Below are positions 44,245 to 52,681 of a stretch of 64,000 nucleotides of DNA, in pieces. The translations under genes were made by a program, and so were the position numbers. How positions within the stretch are numbered: the stretch's first letter is position 1; each line of letters opens with the position of its first letter. The stretch comes from Quatrionicoccus australiensis (lineage in GTDB: Bacteria > Pseudomonadota > Gammaproteobacteria > Burkholderiales > Rhodocyclaceae). The notes beneath the pieces were generated by a model. That model did not search any database. It was not told the DNA's origin and saw only the letters and a program-made list of their open reading frames with translations. The stretch covers positions 3,639,001-3,703,000 of the forward strand of contig NZ_JAHBAH010000001.1 of the NCBI RefSeq assembly GCF_020510425.1, given 5' to 3'.

Positions 44245-44505
44245 CTCCGATCAGGATGGGCGCTCTTGCTGGCACGCATCTGTGAAGTTCTTCCTCTGGT
44301 CAGCCCGAAATGCGGCGTTGACCTGCGGATCATCGCCTTCATCAACGAAGTCCCGGTGATTCGCGAAACTCTCGGCCACTTGGGCGAGCCAACCTCAGCC
44401 TCAAGTCTGGCGCCCGCGCGCTGTCCACCACTGTGGGCGTTGCCGGCAACCGAACAGGCCGAGCGGGAAACCGACCCCGTAGGCCAAAACGGTACCAAGA
44501 TATGA
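44245..44505 (+). pseudogene. IS91-family transposase C-terminal remnant
   Basis: About 85 codons, GWALLLARICEVLPLVSPKCGV-like sequence through RIIAFINEVPVIRETLGHLG to APARCPPLWALP, matching from memory the conserved C-terminus of IS91/ISCR-type Y2 transposases (zinc-finger tail). The N-terminal and catalytic parts are absent. A large palindrome follows at 44575. Confidence 0.75.
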
Positions 44506-44574
44506 ATTTGATTAGCGCGTCGTTTGGTAGGGACGAAAACGACAAGGGTTGAGGCTTGTCGCGGGGGGCTCGTA

Positions 44575-44622
44575 TCTGAAAGCGCAAGGCCGGCCAAATT
44601 CGGCCGGCCTTGCGCTTTCAGA
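44575..44622. repeat. Perfect 21-bp-stem palindrome after the IS91-type remnant
   Basis: Left arm 44575-44595 starts TCTGAAAGCGCAAGGCCGG; right arm 44602-44622 is its exact reverse complement; the loop is 6 bases. The position, about 70 bp past the transposase stop, fits the hairpin terminus of a rolling-circle IS91-like element. Confidence 0.85.
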
Positions 44623-44767
44623 TGCTGGTTCCGACTGGGAGAGTGCGATTTCCGGATGAATATTCTCGTTGTACTCGTTTGACATGAAGCGAAAAGCGCG
44701 ACGATACTCACTTTGGGGAGTGGAATTTCCTATCCATTATCCTTTTACAAGACAGAGACTGGTAGCG

Positions 44768-47599
44768 ATGATGACGAAACACACCCTCCAAACAGGCATC
44801 GCCTTCGCGCTGTCCATATTTGCGGCAGCGTCCGTGCAAGCGGCGAAGCCTGATGATGCCACCATGGAACTGCAATACCGGTTTCCCATCTGCAGTGAGG
44901 TACTCGAGGCCAAGCGAGACACCGGTGAACAGACTGACGCTGAAAAAGACCTGCTCGAAGGCTCTGAGCTCTTGCTTTTGCTCAATCAATACAAGCGCCA
45001 GCGCGCCGACCTGAATGCCTACTTTCGCCAGGGAACACCCTTGCACCATGCAGCGTGCGCAGGTTGGAACACCGAAGTGCTTTGGTTGCTGCGCAATGGC
45101 GCTGATCCTTTTCTTGAGGCCAGTGGGTACGATGCGCTCGGTGTTGCGGTACGCACCGAAAACTGGGAGGTGGCAAACACCGTGCTGAAGCACTATCAGC
45201 GACTACTCGGCACCGCGAGCGTTTCTGAAAAGCAACAAGCGCAGATTCACGCGTCGGTGGAAAGCGCGGCATCCCAGGTAGCAGATGTCGGCGACAAGGC
45301 TGCGCAGTACCAACGTTTGCTGAAAAAGGTGGGATGGAAACCTTCGCCCAAGGCATGGGGTAAGAAGTATGGCGAACTGCTATGCAGCGGGAAAGCCAAG
45401 GCGGCACTGGATATTGTCAAAGCCCTGCCGTGGGGGAGGGCAGCGCCGGTCGAAATCGCCGATGCCAATTGGACCTGCCCGACTCATTTCAATGGCCGTC
45501 GCTCGGCGGAGGTATTGCCCGAGGTGGCAGACATGCCGCATTGGAGCGCACTCGATGCCTTGCTGCCCAACCCGGTGTTGCTGCCCCTTGTTCCGTTGTT
45601 GCCTAGTGGCAAAGGCAAAGCCGTCTTGCGCACAGGCATCGGCCATGGTCTACGCGCGCCGTGGTCGAGCCAGGAGCTCGCCACAATTTACTTCCTGGCT
45701 GTCTTGTCGCGCCGCGACACGCCGGTGGGTGAGGAGCCGGCCCTGTTGCGCCTGATTCCGCAAAACGATCTGCCGAAGGTGCTTGAGGCGTCCCAAACCC
45801 GACTAAGGTTTCACTTTACCCACTATAACGATCCCTTGGGGGGCGTTGCTCTGCTGCACGCAGGCGCCTGGCCTTTGGCGGACCTGGAATGGCTGATTGC
45901 TCAGCTAACCCCATCCCTCATCAAACAGGTGCAAGAGCAACTGCACCAATGGCCTGATCGTGTAAGCGCCGCGCACTGGGAAAAACTGACGCCCCACCTG
46001 GTTGCACCGCTCGCCATCCCCTATGGGTACCCAAAGTCCCTCCCCTATGCCCTGTGGTCAAAATGGATGGCCTTGGGTGCGCTACCGGCGCGCGAACGGT
46101 CCACTGCACCGGGGCAATTTACTTACACATGGAGCCACCTGTTGGCGTCCATTCCCATCCCAGAATTGGCACAGGGCCTTGCGGCGGCGCGCCAACTCAA
46201 AGGGGCTGCACCAGAAGACTGGCCCACAGAGACGGACTGGGCCGGCTTGTTGTTGCGGGCTAAACCGCAGGAGTTGCCTGGGTTTCTGGCGCTGGCTAAG
46301 GCGCAGCGCCCAGACTTGTTGCCGCGTTTCATGGATTGGGCACTGGCGCCTTTGTCGTTTGGCCCAACCCCAGACGCCGTGGCCTTAGCGTTGACGCCGC
46401 CATCCCTAAACCGCTTCGGGTCGCATTCCGGAGTATGGGATCGAGTGCGCAGTTTGGCAGGACTAGGATATAAAGCTCGGCATCCACGTTACCCCATCCA
46501 GAACTTGTCTGAAGCGGACAGGTCAGCTCCGTCGCTACAGGAAGCGATCCAGAATGCCTGGTTGATCGCTCCGCCCAATACAACCGCAGAAACGGATACC
46601 GCTAACCCGGGTTCTGTCCAATGGACCAAGCCGCTGCTGACGTGTCACAAGCAAGTGGATAGTGGATTGCGCCGCGCACTTGCAACAAGTGGGCAGGGGG
46701 GCGATCCAGATGGAGGCGATTCGGAGTACCTGGTACCCGTTCAGGTGACCGGGTTGGGCGATTGTCAGTGGTTGAAAGTCGGTGGACGCTTTCCGGGTAG
46801 ACATTCGTGGATCGATCACGATTTTTTTGAAGGCGAAACTGAGCAACGGGCAAACGCCGCAGACGGACACCGATCTGCCATGTTTTGGCACCGTGCTCAG
46901 CAGACATTCTTGGATTCCGGTGTTGAGCCCAACTCCGGCGAAGCCATGCTCATGCACCAGTCGGGGCAACTAGCTCCTTGGGTCGCCATTTCGGGGAGCG
47001 TAGATTGGGGACAGTTCTCCAACGATATTTTTCGAGCGCGCCTGCAGCACAACAATACCGTCGTGCTCGAACCCTTGCCAACCGATCATCCAGGACGCAT
47101 CAGTCTGATGGAGCGCTGTGGCAGCGAACTACTACTAGACGGGTGCGAAGCATTGAAGGAGGCTCTGCAGGATGACGAGTCGCGCGGTATTGCGCAGTTT
47201 GCCGACACCTATTGGCCGCAAGCCCGACAGGACTTTTTGGACGCACTCTTGAGTAATGACCGTGCAAGCCTGATCCGCATGCGTGAGGAAGGCTTATTCT
47301 CGCATTGGCTCTCGGCCGGATTGCGCGCCTTGGGTGAGGCGCGTGCGTTGAGCGTGATAGACAAGCGTCGGCGCGCGGCGTGGATATTGGCCTTGGGCAG
47401 TCCCCGCGCGGCCTACGATGCAGCCACGCTTGACTCCCTGTTAACTTGGCTCCCGCCAGAAGATTGGCGCCCCATTGTCAAGCAGTTGCGGTGCTATCCG
47501 CGCGAGCAACTTCTGGAGAAAGTGAAGCAGACAAAAGACCACACACTTTCGTCGCGACTGCAACATGAGATGAACCGATTCGCTTGCGAAGGGGCGTGA
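44768..47599 (+). CDS. Large exported protein with an ankyrin-type N-terminus
   Basis: A 943-residue protein with a signal peptide (MMTKHTLQTGIAFALSIFAA, cut after VQA). An ankyrin-like segment lies near residues 80-140 (TPLHHAACAGWNTEVLWLLR, NGADPFLEASGYDALGVAVR). The remaining 800 residues are helical and repetitive in feel but not recognised, with scattered Cys (TCHKQVDSGLRR, GDCQWLKVGG) suited to the periplasm. It stands alone between an IS91-type tail and an acnB fragment, so it is probably cargo of an acquired segment. No partner or immunity gene is visible. Confidence 0.78.
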   Translation: MMTKHTLQTGIAFALSIFAAASVQAAKPDDATMELQYRFPICSEVLEAKRDTGEQTDAEKDLLEGSELLLLLNQYKRQRADLNAYFRQGTPLHHAACAGWNTEVLWLLRNGADPFLEASGYDALGVAVRTENWEVANTVLKHYQRLLGTASVSEKQQAQIHASVESAASQVADVGDKAAQYQRLLKKVGWKPSPKAWGKKYGELLCSGKAKAALDIVKALPWGRAAPVEIADANWTCPTHFNGRRSAEVLPEVADMPHWSALDALLPNPVLLPLVPLLPSGKGKAVLRTGIGHGLRAPWSSQELATIYFLAVLSRRDTPVGEEPALLRLIPQNDLPKVLEASQTRLRFHFTHYNDPLGGVALLHAGAWPLADLEWLIAQLTPSLIKQVQEQLHQWPDRVSAAHWEKLTPHLVAPLAIPYGYPKSLPYALWSKWMALGALPARERSTAPGQFTYTWSHLLASIPIPELAQGLAAARQLKGAAPEDWPTETDWAGLLLRAKPQELPGFLALAKAQRPDLLPRFMDWALAPLSFGPTPDAVALALTPPSLNRFGSHSGVWDRVRSLAGLGYKARHPRYPIQNLSEADRSAPSLQEAIQNAWLIAPPNTTAETDTANPGSVQWTKPLLTCHKQVDSGLRRALATSGQGGDPDGGDSEYLVPVQVTGLGDCQWLKVGGRFPGRHSWIDHDFFEGETEQRANAADGHRSAMFWHRAQQTFLDSGVEPNSGEAMLMHQSGQLAPWVAISGSVDWGQFSNDIFRARLQHNNTVVLEPLPTDHPGRISLMERCGSELLLDGCEALKEALQDDESRGIAQFADTYWPQARQDFLDALLSNDRASLIRMREEGLFSHWLSAGLRALGEARALSVIDKRRRAAWILALGSPRAAYDAATLDSLLTWLPPEDWRPIVKQLRCYPREQLLEKVKQTKDHTLSSRLQHEMNRFACEGA

Positions 47600-47677
47600 G
47601 CAGTTCTGCATCGACGGTGCCTCGATGTCCCCTCAATGCCCCGCATCCGGTTACCGTGCCAACACAATAGAACACCA

Positions 47678-48110
47678 CTGGTCGACGTCAAGAGATGCAC
47701 CGCGAACTGCCGTCCTTCATCAGCACCCGTGGCGGCGTCTCGCTGCGTCCGGGCGACGGTGTCTCCACTCCTGGCTGAACCGCCTGCTGCTGCCCGATAC
47801 CGTCGGCACCGGCGGGGTTCGTACACCTGTTACCCGATCGGCTTTTCCTTCCCGGCCGGTTCCGGTCTGCTCGCCTTTGCCGCTGCCGACGGCAAACTGC
47901 TCAAGGCTGATGCCAACGCCCAGTACGCCGCAGTCATCGAAATCGACCTGGCCGAAGTCACCGAGCCGATCCTGGCCTGCCCGAACGATCCGGACGACGT
48001 CAAGATCCTGTCCGAAGTCGCCGGCGCCAAGATCGACGAAGTCTTCATCGACTCCTGCATGACCCACATCGGCCACTTCCGTGCTGCCGGCAAGGTCCTC
48101 GAAGGCTAGT
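47678..48110 (+). pseudogene. acnB: Collapsed internal fragment of acnB
   Basis: Two blocks of acnB joined with about 400 bp missing. Block 1 (47678-47878) matches resident acnB 21500-21710 ([10 protein letters not shown] ... [11 protein letters not shown]) with small indels that break the frame. Block 2 (47879-48109) matches 22113-22328 ([20 protein letters not shown] ... [11 protein letters not shown]) with only a few changes and ends at an abrupt TAG. It lacks one of the cluster motifs and cannot be active. It is close to, but not identical with, the resident gene. Confidence 0.9.
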
Positions 48111-48111
48111 G

Positions 48112-48373
48112 CCCAAGTCTGGAAAATTATGAACCCTCCGCCCTGGATGATTCCGATTGCCAAAATCGTGCCGGGAGCCGGCAGGTTAGCGGGTGTTTTA
48201 GCCATTTCAGCGCAAGCAGCAAGGCGATGGCACCGCCGACGCAACGCTGGACGGAGAGGGCGAATGGAGAGGGCGAATGGAGAGGCATAGGCCAAGCCTT
48301 GCTTTGCTAGCACCCAGTTGTAACCCCAAGTCAACGAAAGAACGAGCAGTGCCAAAGCTGGTGCGAATCGCAA
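48112..48373 (-). pseudogene. EamA-type (DMT) transporter, N-terminal fragment, frameshifted
   Basis: The start RFAPALALLVLSLTWGYNWV is typical of EamA/RhaT drug-metabolite transporters. A 13-bp tandem duplication (TCTCCATTCGCCC twice, near 48262-48290) shifts the frame: removing one copy restores ASPFALSVQRCVGGAIALLL. At least one more frame change precedes GTILAIGIIQGGGFIIFQTW. The gene is cut off at 48112 by the acnB fragment. Confidence 0.8.
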
Positions 48374-48391
48374 GAATTTTTCATGTCGACA

Positions 48392-49273
48392 TCAATATTG
48401 GGACCAGGGCAGGGGAGGTGCTTTCAGGCGAGGTGCCAGGCCATCACCAACCACACCGAAACGTGCGTCGCCGCTTTCCCACTGGCGTTGCGCCGCGGCA
48501 ATTGTCGCCTTGTCGAAGCCGACGAAATTCCACCACATCAATACGGGTTCGGCGAAGGGTTCGCCGCCGAGCAATAAGACTTTGCTGTCGGCAGCTAGCT
48601 CCAGCCGCAGCGTTTCCCGACCGTGGCCGAGATAGGCGAATTCGTCGGCCCGGAAGTTCTCACTATCCAAGCTGACCGAACCGGTGAGCGGCAGCAGCGC
48701 ATATTCGAAATCGGCCCGTAAATCGAGGTCAACCGCTGCCGTTGTTGCGCTGGCGATATCGAGGCCCAGCAGCGGCGAGTACAGTTGGGTAGGGGCGGCA
48801 TGGCCGGCGTAGTTCCCGGCCAGCAGGGTCAGTGTTGTGCCATCCGATGACCATTGGGGCAGTTCGGGGTGGTGGGCAAAATCAGGCGGGCAGTCCTGGG
48901 CCTCTGGCGGTAGTGCAATCCACAATTGGGCAGCGTGCAGGCGGCTGCCGTCTACCAGAGAGTCCTCGGTGTGGACGACGCCATGTCCGGCGGTCATCAG
49001 GTTGACCTGGCCAGGACGGATGATCTGTGCATTGCCCAGGCTGTCGCGGTGCAACACTTCGCCTTCGATCAGCCAGGTGAAGGTTTGCAGGCCGATATGT
49101 GGATGGGCGCCGACATGCATCCCGCGCTCTGACGCAAAATCCACCGGGCCGGCGTGGTCGAGGAAGCACCAGGCGCCGACCATGCGCTGCTGGCGGCTGG
49201 GCAGAACGCGGCGAACCATCATGCCGTCGCCTAAGTCGGCATTGCGGGCGGTGATGCGAGCAATGGAGGACAT
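48392..49273 (-). CDS. Pirin family protein
   Basis: A 293-residue bicupin. Metal-ligand residues are visible in HVGAHPHIGLQTFTWLIEGE and HGVVHTEDS, with the pirin C-terminal domain LLLGGEPFAEPVLMWWNFVG. Bacterial pirins are non-haem iron proteins, some with quercetinase activity. Start ATG 49273 has AAGGAG 7 bp upstream. It is the last gene of a minus-strand run with TMEM175-like and OsmC genes. A remnant of a second pirin lies at 51061. Confidence 0.92.
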   Translation of the reverse strand: MSSIARITARNADLGDGMMVRRVLPSRQQRMVGAWCFLDHAGPVDFASERGMHVGAHPHIGLQTFTWLIEGEVLHRDSLGNAQIIRPGQVNLMTAGHGVVHTEDSLVDGSRLHAAQLWIALPPEAQDCPPDFAHHPELPQWSSDGTTLTLLAGNYAGHAAPTQLYSPLLGLDIASATTAAVDLDLRADFEYALLPLTGSVSLDSENFRADEFAYLGHGRETLRLELAADSKVLLLGGEPFAEPVLMWWNFVGFDKATIAAAQRQWESGDARFGVVGDGLAPRLKAPPLPWSQY

Positions 49274-49286
49274 CGATATGCTCCTT

Positions 49287-49874
49287 CTAATTGTTGGCGT
49301 TTTGAAAAGTTCGCTCAATACGACGATCCGGAATGAGCCACATGAACGCAACGATGACGTAGAGTGCTTGGGCGATCCAGGATTCCCAGAGCATCGCTGT
49401 ACAAATGCCCGCAATGTAGAAAATGACGGATGTCTTCCCCTTCCAATCAGATCCCAGTATCTGCTTGAGGAGGGAGTTTTCGGGATCGCAGGCAATGATT
49501 GCCCATTGCAATAGCAAATAGGCGAATGCGGCCATTAACAGGACTACGCCATAGAGTGCGGAGGGGGACGGCGCGAAATGGTTTTCTCCCATCCAGCCAG
49601 TAGCGAACGGGAACAAAGACAGCCAGAACAGCAAATGCAGATTAGCCCATAAGACAGGGCCCGAAACCCGCTTTACGGTGTGGAGTAGATGGTGATGATT
49701 GTTCCAGTAGATGCCAACGTATACGAAACTGAGTATGTAGCTGAGAAAAACCGGCACCACGGACGATAGATCGCTGAAAGCTTCGCCGTGCGGAACCTTC
49801 ATCTCCAAAACCATGATGGTGATGATGATCGCTAAAACCCCATCACTGAATGCTTCCAGCCGATTCTTTCCCAT
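49287..49874 (-). CDS. TMEM175/DUF1211 family membrane protein
   Basis: A 195-residue protein with about six membrane helices and the family hallmark RLEAFSDGVLAI (R-x3-F-S-D) in the first helix. Bacterial TMEM175 proteins form potassium-leak channels. It sits 13 bp upstream of the pirin gene on the same strand. Its base composition is lower in GC than the neighbouring genes. Confidence 0.88.
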   Translation of the reverse strand: MGKNRLEAFSDGVLAIIITIMVLEMKVPHGEAFSDLSSVVPVFLSYILSFVYVGIYWNNHHHLLHTVKRVSGPVLWANLHLLFWLSLFPFATGWMGENHFAPSPSALYGVVLLMAAFAYLLLQWAIIACDPENSLLKQILGSDWKGKTSVIFYIAGICTAMLWESWIAQALYVIVAFMWLIPDRRIERTFQNANN

Positions 49875-49900
49875 TTTGTCGCCTATTCAATGAATGGTGT

Positions 49901-50311
49901 TTAGACCTTGATCTGGGTCTGAACACGAATCTCACCTGTGAGCAATTTGTGCATCGGACAAGCATTCGCGGCCTTGAGCAATTGTCCCTGCTGCTCATCG
50001 TTCAGGTTGCCGTGTAACGTAATTTGGCGAACGATGTCGTTTCCGTTGGCCGGTTTGCCATCCGGATTGAGTTGTAGCTCTACCTGGATGCCAGTTACGG
50101 GCAGTTGTCGCCGAGTGGCGACCATTTTCAGTGTGATTGCCGTACAGGCGCCGAGGCTGGCCAGAATCAACCGATCCGGTGTCGGGGCGGTATTGCCACC
50201 GCCAACCTCGCTAGGCTCATCTGCTGTCCAGGTGTGGCCGAGGTCGTCGATGAACGAAACGATATATGGAGTTTCTTCAAGCGTGGCTTTGACGGTGGGG
50301 ATGACAGACAT
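49901..50311 (-). CDS. OsmC family peroxiredoxin-like protein
   Basis: A 136-residue OsmC/Ohr-type protein with both redox cysteines in context: SLGACTAITLKMVATRR and LLKAANACPMHKLLTGE. These proteins reduce organic hydroperoxides with lipoyl donors. It lies 26 bp upstream of the TMEM175-like gene, in the same orientation. Confidence 0.9.
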   Translation of the reverse strand: MSVIPTVKATLEETPYIVSFIDDLGHTWTADEPSEVGGGNTAPTPDRLILASLGACTAITLKMVATRRQLPVTGIQVELQLNPDGKPANGNDIVRQITLHGNLNDEQQGQLLKAANACPMHKLLTGEIRVQTQIKV

Positions 50312-50422
50312 TTTTCTTCCTGTTGATAGGTATTAGTTTGATCCCGAGAAGTTTTGGGGGGCTTAAGTCTGTGCAAATCCGCTCGACAGTCACTACCTGT
50401 CTGCCCAGCGGATGGTTGCAGA

Positions 50423-51024
50423 TTACTTGCTATTCGGAACGGTGGTATAGCTATTAATCAGATTGCGATAGTCAGGAATGTGATTGGCGAACAATGCACC
50501 CAGCCCCTCGACATCGTTACGCCAGTTGCGATGCAGTTCGCCGGCGGCCCCGAACCAGGTCATCAGTTGGGCGCCGGCGGCTGACATGCGATCCCAGGCC
50601 GAGTGACGGGTCACTTCGTTGAAGGTGCCGGAGGCGTCGGTAATGACGAAGACCTCGTAACCCTCTTCCAGTGCCGACAGCGTCGGGAAGGCCACACAGA
50701 CTTCGGTGACGATGCCGGCGATGTCTTGTCGGTGGCCTTCGCCTTGACGAAATCTTCGTTGTTCCAAGCGTTGATCTGTCCTGGGCGGGCGATGTACGGC
50801 GCATCCGGAAAGGTTTCCTTCAACTCGGTCATCAAGGGGCTGTTCGGGGCGTTCTCGAAGCTGGTCGGCAGATTGAAATACTTGGCCAGATCGGCCAGGG
50901 CCAAGACGTTGTTGCGGAACTTGTCTGGATCGATGTCGCGAACCAACGAAGACAACCCGGCCTGATGATCGACCAGCAGGACTGCGGCGTTGTTCTTGTC
51001 GAGTTTGACGTAGGGCTTGCTCAT
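50423..51024 (-). pseudogene. Isochorismatase-family hydrolase, frameshifted
   Basis: The N-terminal half starts at ATG 51024 (VKLDKNNAAVLLVDHQAGLS) and reads correctly to NEDFVKAKATDK. The frame then shifts near 50727-50745, and the C-terminal half continues in another frame (IAGIVTEVCVAFPTLSALEE, with the expected catalytic Cys, then GAQLMTWFGAAGELHRNWRN). A deletion of several codons at the junction probably also removed core-strand residues. The intact ancestor would be a YcaC-like cysteine hydrolase of about 208 residues. Confidence 0.85.
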
Positions 51025-51060
51025 GGTTTCTCTCCTTCGCAGGTGGTGTGGCACTGCGGG

Positions 51061-51399
51061 TTAATGGCCGATCTGTCCCAAATGGCCGCTGTTGAAATCG
51101 TTGATTGCCTGGCGGATCTCCGCTTCGCTGTTCATTACAAAAGGGCCGTAGCCGACCACCGGTTCGTTGAGCGGCTCGCCATTGAGAAGCAGCAAAGTGG
51201 TGTCTTCGAGGACGTCGAATTCCAGCCGATTACCGTCGCGTTCGAATACCGCCAGTTCGGCCGCCCCTACGTTGTGACGCTTGTCGAGACGGATCGTCCC
51301 CCGCGTCAGGAAGAGCGCCGTGGTATGCCCTTCCGGAAGGTCGAAGGTGATGCGCTGGCCAGCTTGCAAGCGCAGATCCTGGCCACATACCCGCGACAA
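51061..51399 (-). pseudogene. Pirin C-terminal fragment
   Basis: About 112 residues of a pirin C-terminal domain ([57 protein letters not shown]). The N-terminal cupin with the metal ligands is absent. The upstream edge at 51388-51399 abuts the tail of a LysR-type gene on the other strand. Confidence 0.8.
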
Positions 51400-51477
51400 C
51401 GTTTCATTACTCCAAAGCTGCGTGTATTTATCGATGTAGCGGCAAAGGAATTAATCGAATGGTTAGATAGTAAGTAG
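51388..51477 (+). pseudogene. LysR-type regulator C-terminal fragment
   Basis: In frame from 51388, [20 protein letters not shown] is the characteristic end of LysR substrate-binding domains, followed by ELIEWLDSK and stop. The rest of the regulator is missing. Together with the pirin fragment it marks a deletion between two divergent genes. Confidence 0.6.
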
Positions 51478-51485
51478 CCCTTTTC

Positions 51486-51744
51486 CTGAGAAGCTGTTCA
51501 TGATTTTTCGCTTGTCATTCAAACCCCTGACGAAACTACTAAGCAACCGACTTAGCCGCCAAACTACGGCGGCTAAGTCTCTGCTTATCCCCAGCCCTCC
51601 CCTTAACAGGGGAGGGAGCCTGTCCGAGCGCGATTTGGGGGGCTCCTCCCCTGTTAAGGGGAGGTTGGGAGGGGCTTTACAGACGTATCAGTTAATACCG
51701 TAGCCTGTTTCATGATTTTCAGAAAATCGTGAACAGGTTCTGAG
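51486..51744. mobile_element. MITE-like non-coding element
   Basis: About 259 bp with terminal inverted repeats matching at 19 of 22 positions (CTGAGAAGCTGTTCATGATT at the left; the complement of CTCAGAACCTGTTCACGATT at the right). Inside are a perfect 12-bp hairpin (51549-51560 / 51568-51579) and a 24-bp near-perfect inverted repeat (51596-51620 / 51641-51664, CCTCCCCTTAACAGGGGAGG core). No gene is present. The tips resemble IS5-type ends, but the family is uncertain. Confidence 0.7.
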
Positions 51745-51748
51745 CGTG

Positions 51749-51788
51749 TCCGGAGTTTGTGGAACAGGCGGCTACGGTCGAGATGTAA
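51749..51788 (+). pseudogene. acnB: Second displaced acnB 3' end
   Basis: CCGGAGTTTGTGGAACAGGC through the ATGTAA stop, identical in the coding part to 44021-44060. It encodes PEFVEQAATVEM and stop but lacks the RYMNFDQI codons, and is preceded instead by GCGTGTC, which resembles the IS256-like end seen at 25031 and 34171. The terminator follows. Confidence 0.85.
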
Positions 51789-51824
51789 ATCGCGAAAATC
51801 GACGCTTTTGCAGCGTCGACCGCT

Positions 51825-51870
51825 AAAAAGCCTCCGTCGGCTCAGTGGCAACTGAGCGGCGGGGGCTTTT
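51825..51870 (+). terminator. Terminator after the second displaced acnB 3' end
   Basis: AAAAAGCCTCCG, inner stem CTCAGT/ACTGAG, then GCGGGGGCTTTTT. It is homologous to the terminator at 44097 but with a different inner loop, showing the two tails are not a recent perfect duplication. Confidence 0.85.
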
Positions 51871-51891
51871 TGTTTTACGCCATGGCGGCGC

Positions 51892-52443
51892 TCAGTTGGC
51901 GGCGAAGGCTTCGTTTTCGATCAGCCAGCGGCCGTTGTTGCGGCGCACCTCCAGGGTTTTGGTGCCGTGGTCTTCGAGACGGTCGGAGGTGTAGTCGAGG
52001 GCGAAACTCAGTGTGGCGCGGTCGTTGTTGCCGAGTTCGATGGCGGTTTCGCCGATCTTGAGATCGATGAACCTGGCCTGGCCGATGATGCGCTTGCGGG
52101 TGGCGCGCCATTCTTCCGGGCTGCCGCTGTTGCCGGCATAACCCGGCACATAGAAGGCGAGGTAGGTCGCGGTGTCCTGTTCCGACCAGGCCTTGCTCCA
52201 GGCTTGCAGCAGGTTGCGCAGTTCGCCTTCGGCTTTTTCGGAGGGTGTGGCGAGGCGTTCGCCGGCCGGCGCCGGGGTGCCTGCCGCCGGCGGCAGGGCC
52301 TGGAGCAATGCATCCGGGGCTGCCGGCATAGCCTGTGCGCCGGAAAAGTCGGAAAAGATGCTGCTCAGGCTGAGTGCGAACATGCCGACGCCGATCGAGA
52401 TGGCGGCCAGCTTGATGCCTTGTCCTGTTTTGTCGTTAGCCAT
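51892..52443 (-). CDS. Membrane-anchored NTF2-like protein
   Basis: A 183-residue protein with an N-terminal hydrophobic segment (GIKLAAISIGVGMFALSLSS), a Pro/Ala linker, and a C-terminal NTF2/SnoaL-like domain (LLQAWSKAWSEQDTATYLAF, then TLEVRRNNGRWLIENEAFAA). Such domains often occur in cell-envelope or L,D-transpeptidase-associated proteins; no function can be assigned. GC-rich core-type codon use resumes here, marking the right edge of the accessory region. Confidence 0.75.
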   Translation of the reverse strand: MANDKTGQGIKLAAISIGVGMFALSLSSIFSDFSGAQAMPAAPDALLQALPPAAGTPAPAGERLATPSEKAEGELRNLLQAWSKAWSEQDTATYLAFYVPGYAGNSGSPEEWRATRKRIIGQARFIDLKIGETAIELGNNDRATLSFALDYTSDRLEDHGTKTLEVRRNNGRWLIENEAFAAN

Positions 52444-52681
52444 TTCTGCTCCCTATGATTGTTGAATGGTTTGGTGACCAGACAATATTATTGAGCAAAA
52501 AATGATATTTAATCGATAATATGAAACTTATGTCTCCATAAAATTTCATTTATTCGTGTTTTTGTGAATTTGTGGCGCACGCTATCTGGCGGATATGTGC
52601 TGCTCAAGGAGGCTGCTCCGTTTCGTCATGTCCGGAAAATTCGCCGGTTTTTACCGGTCGACCGGTACGGACCGCCGTTTT
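52444..52681. other. AT-rich intergenic stretch
   Basis: About 238 bp between two minus-strand genes, with a strongly AT-rich part at 52490-52570 likely to hold the promoter of the NTF2-like gene. No gene or repeat was recognised apart from the short palindrome CCGGTCGACCGG. Confidence 0.4.

Noticed and set aside
51596..51664. Inverted GGGGAGG repeats considered as a CRISPR or terminator array
   Set aside because: There are only two arms in opposite orientation with no spacers; they belong inside the MITE-like element.
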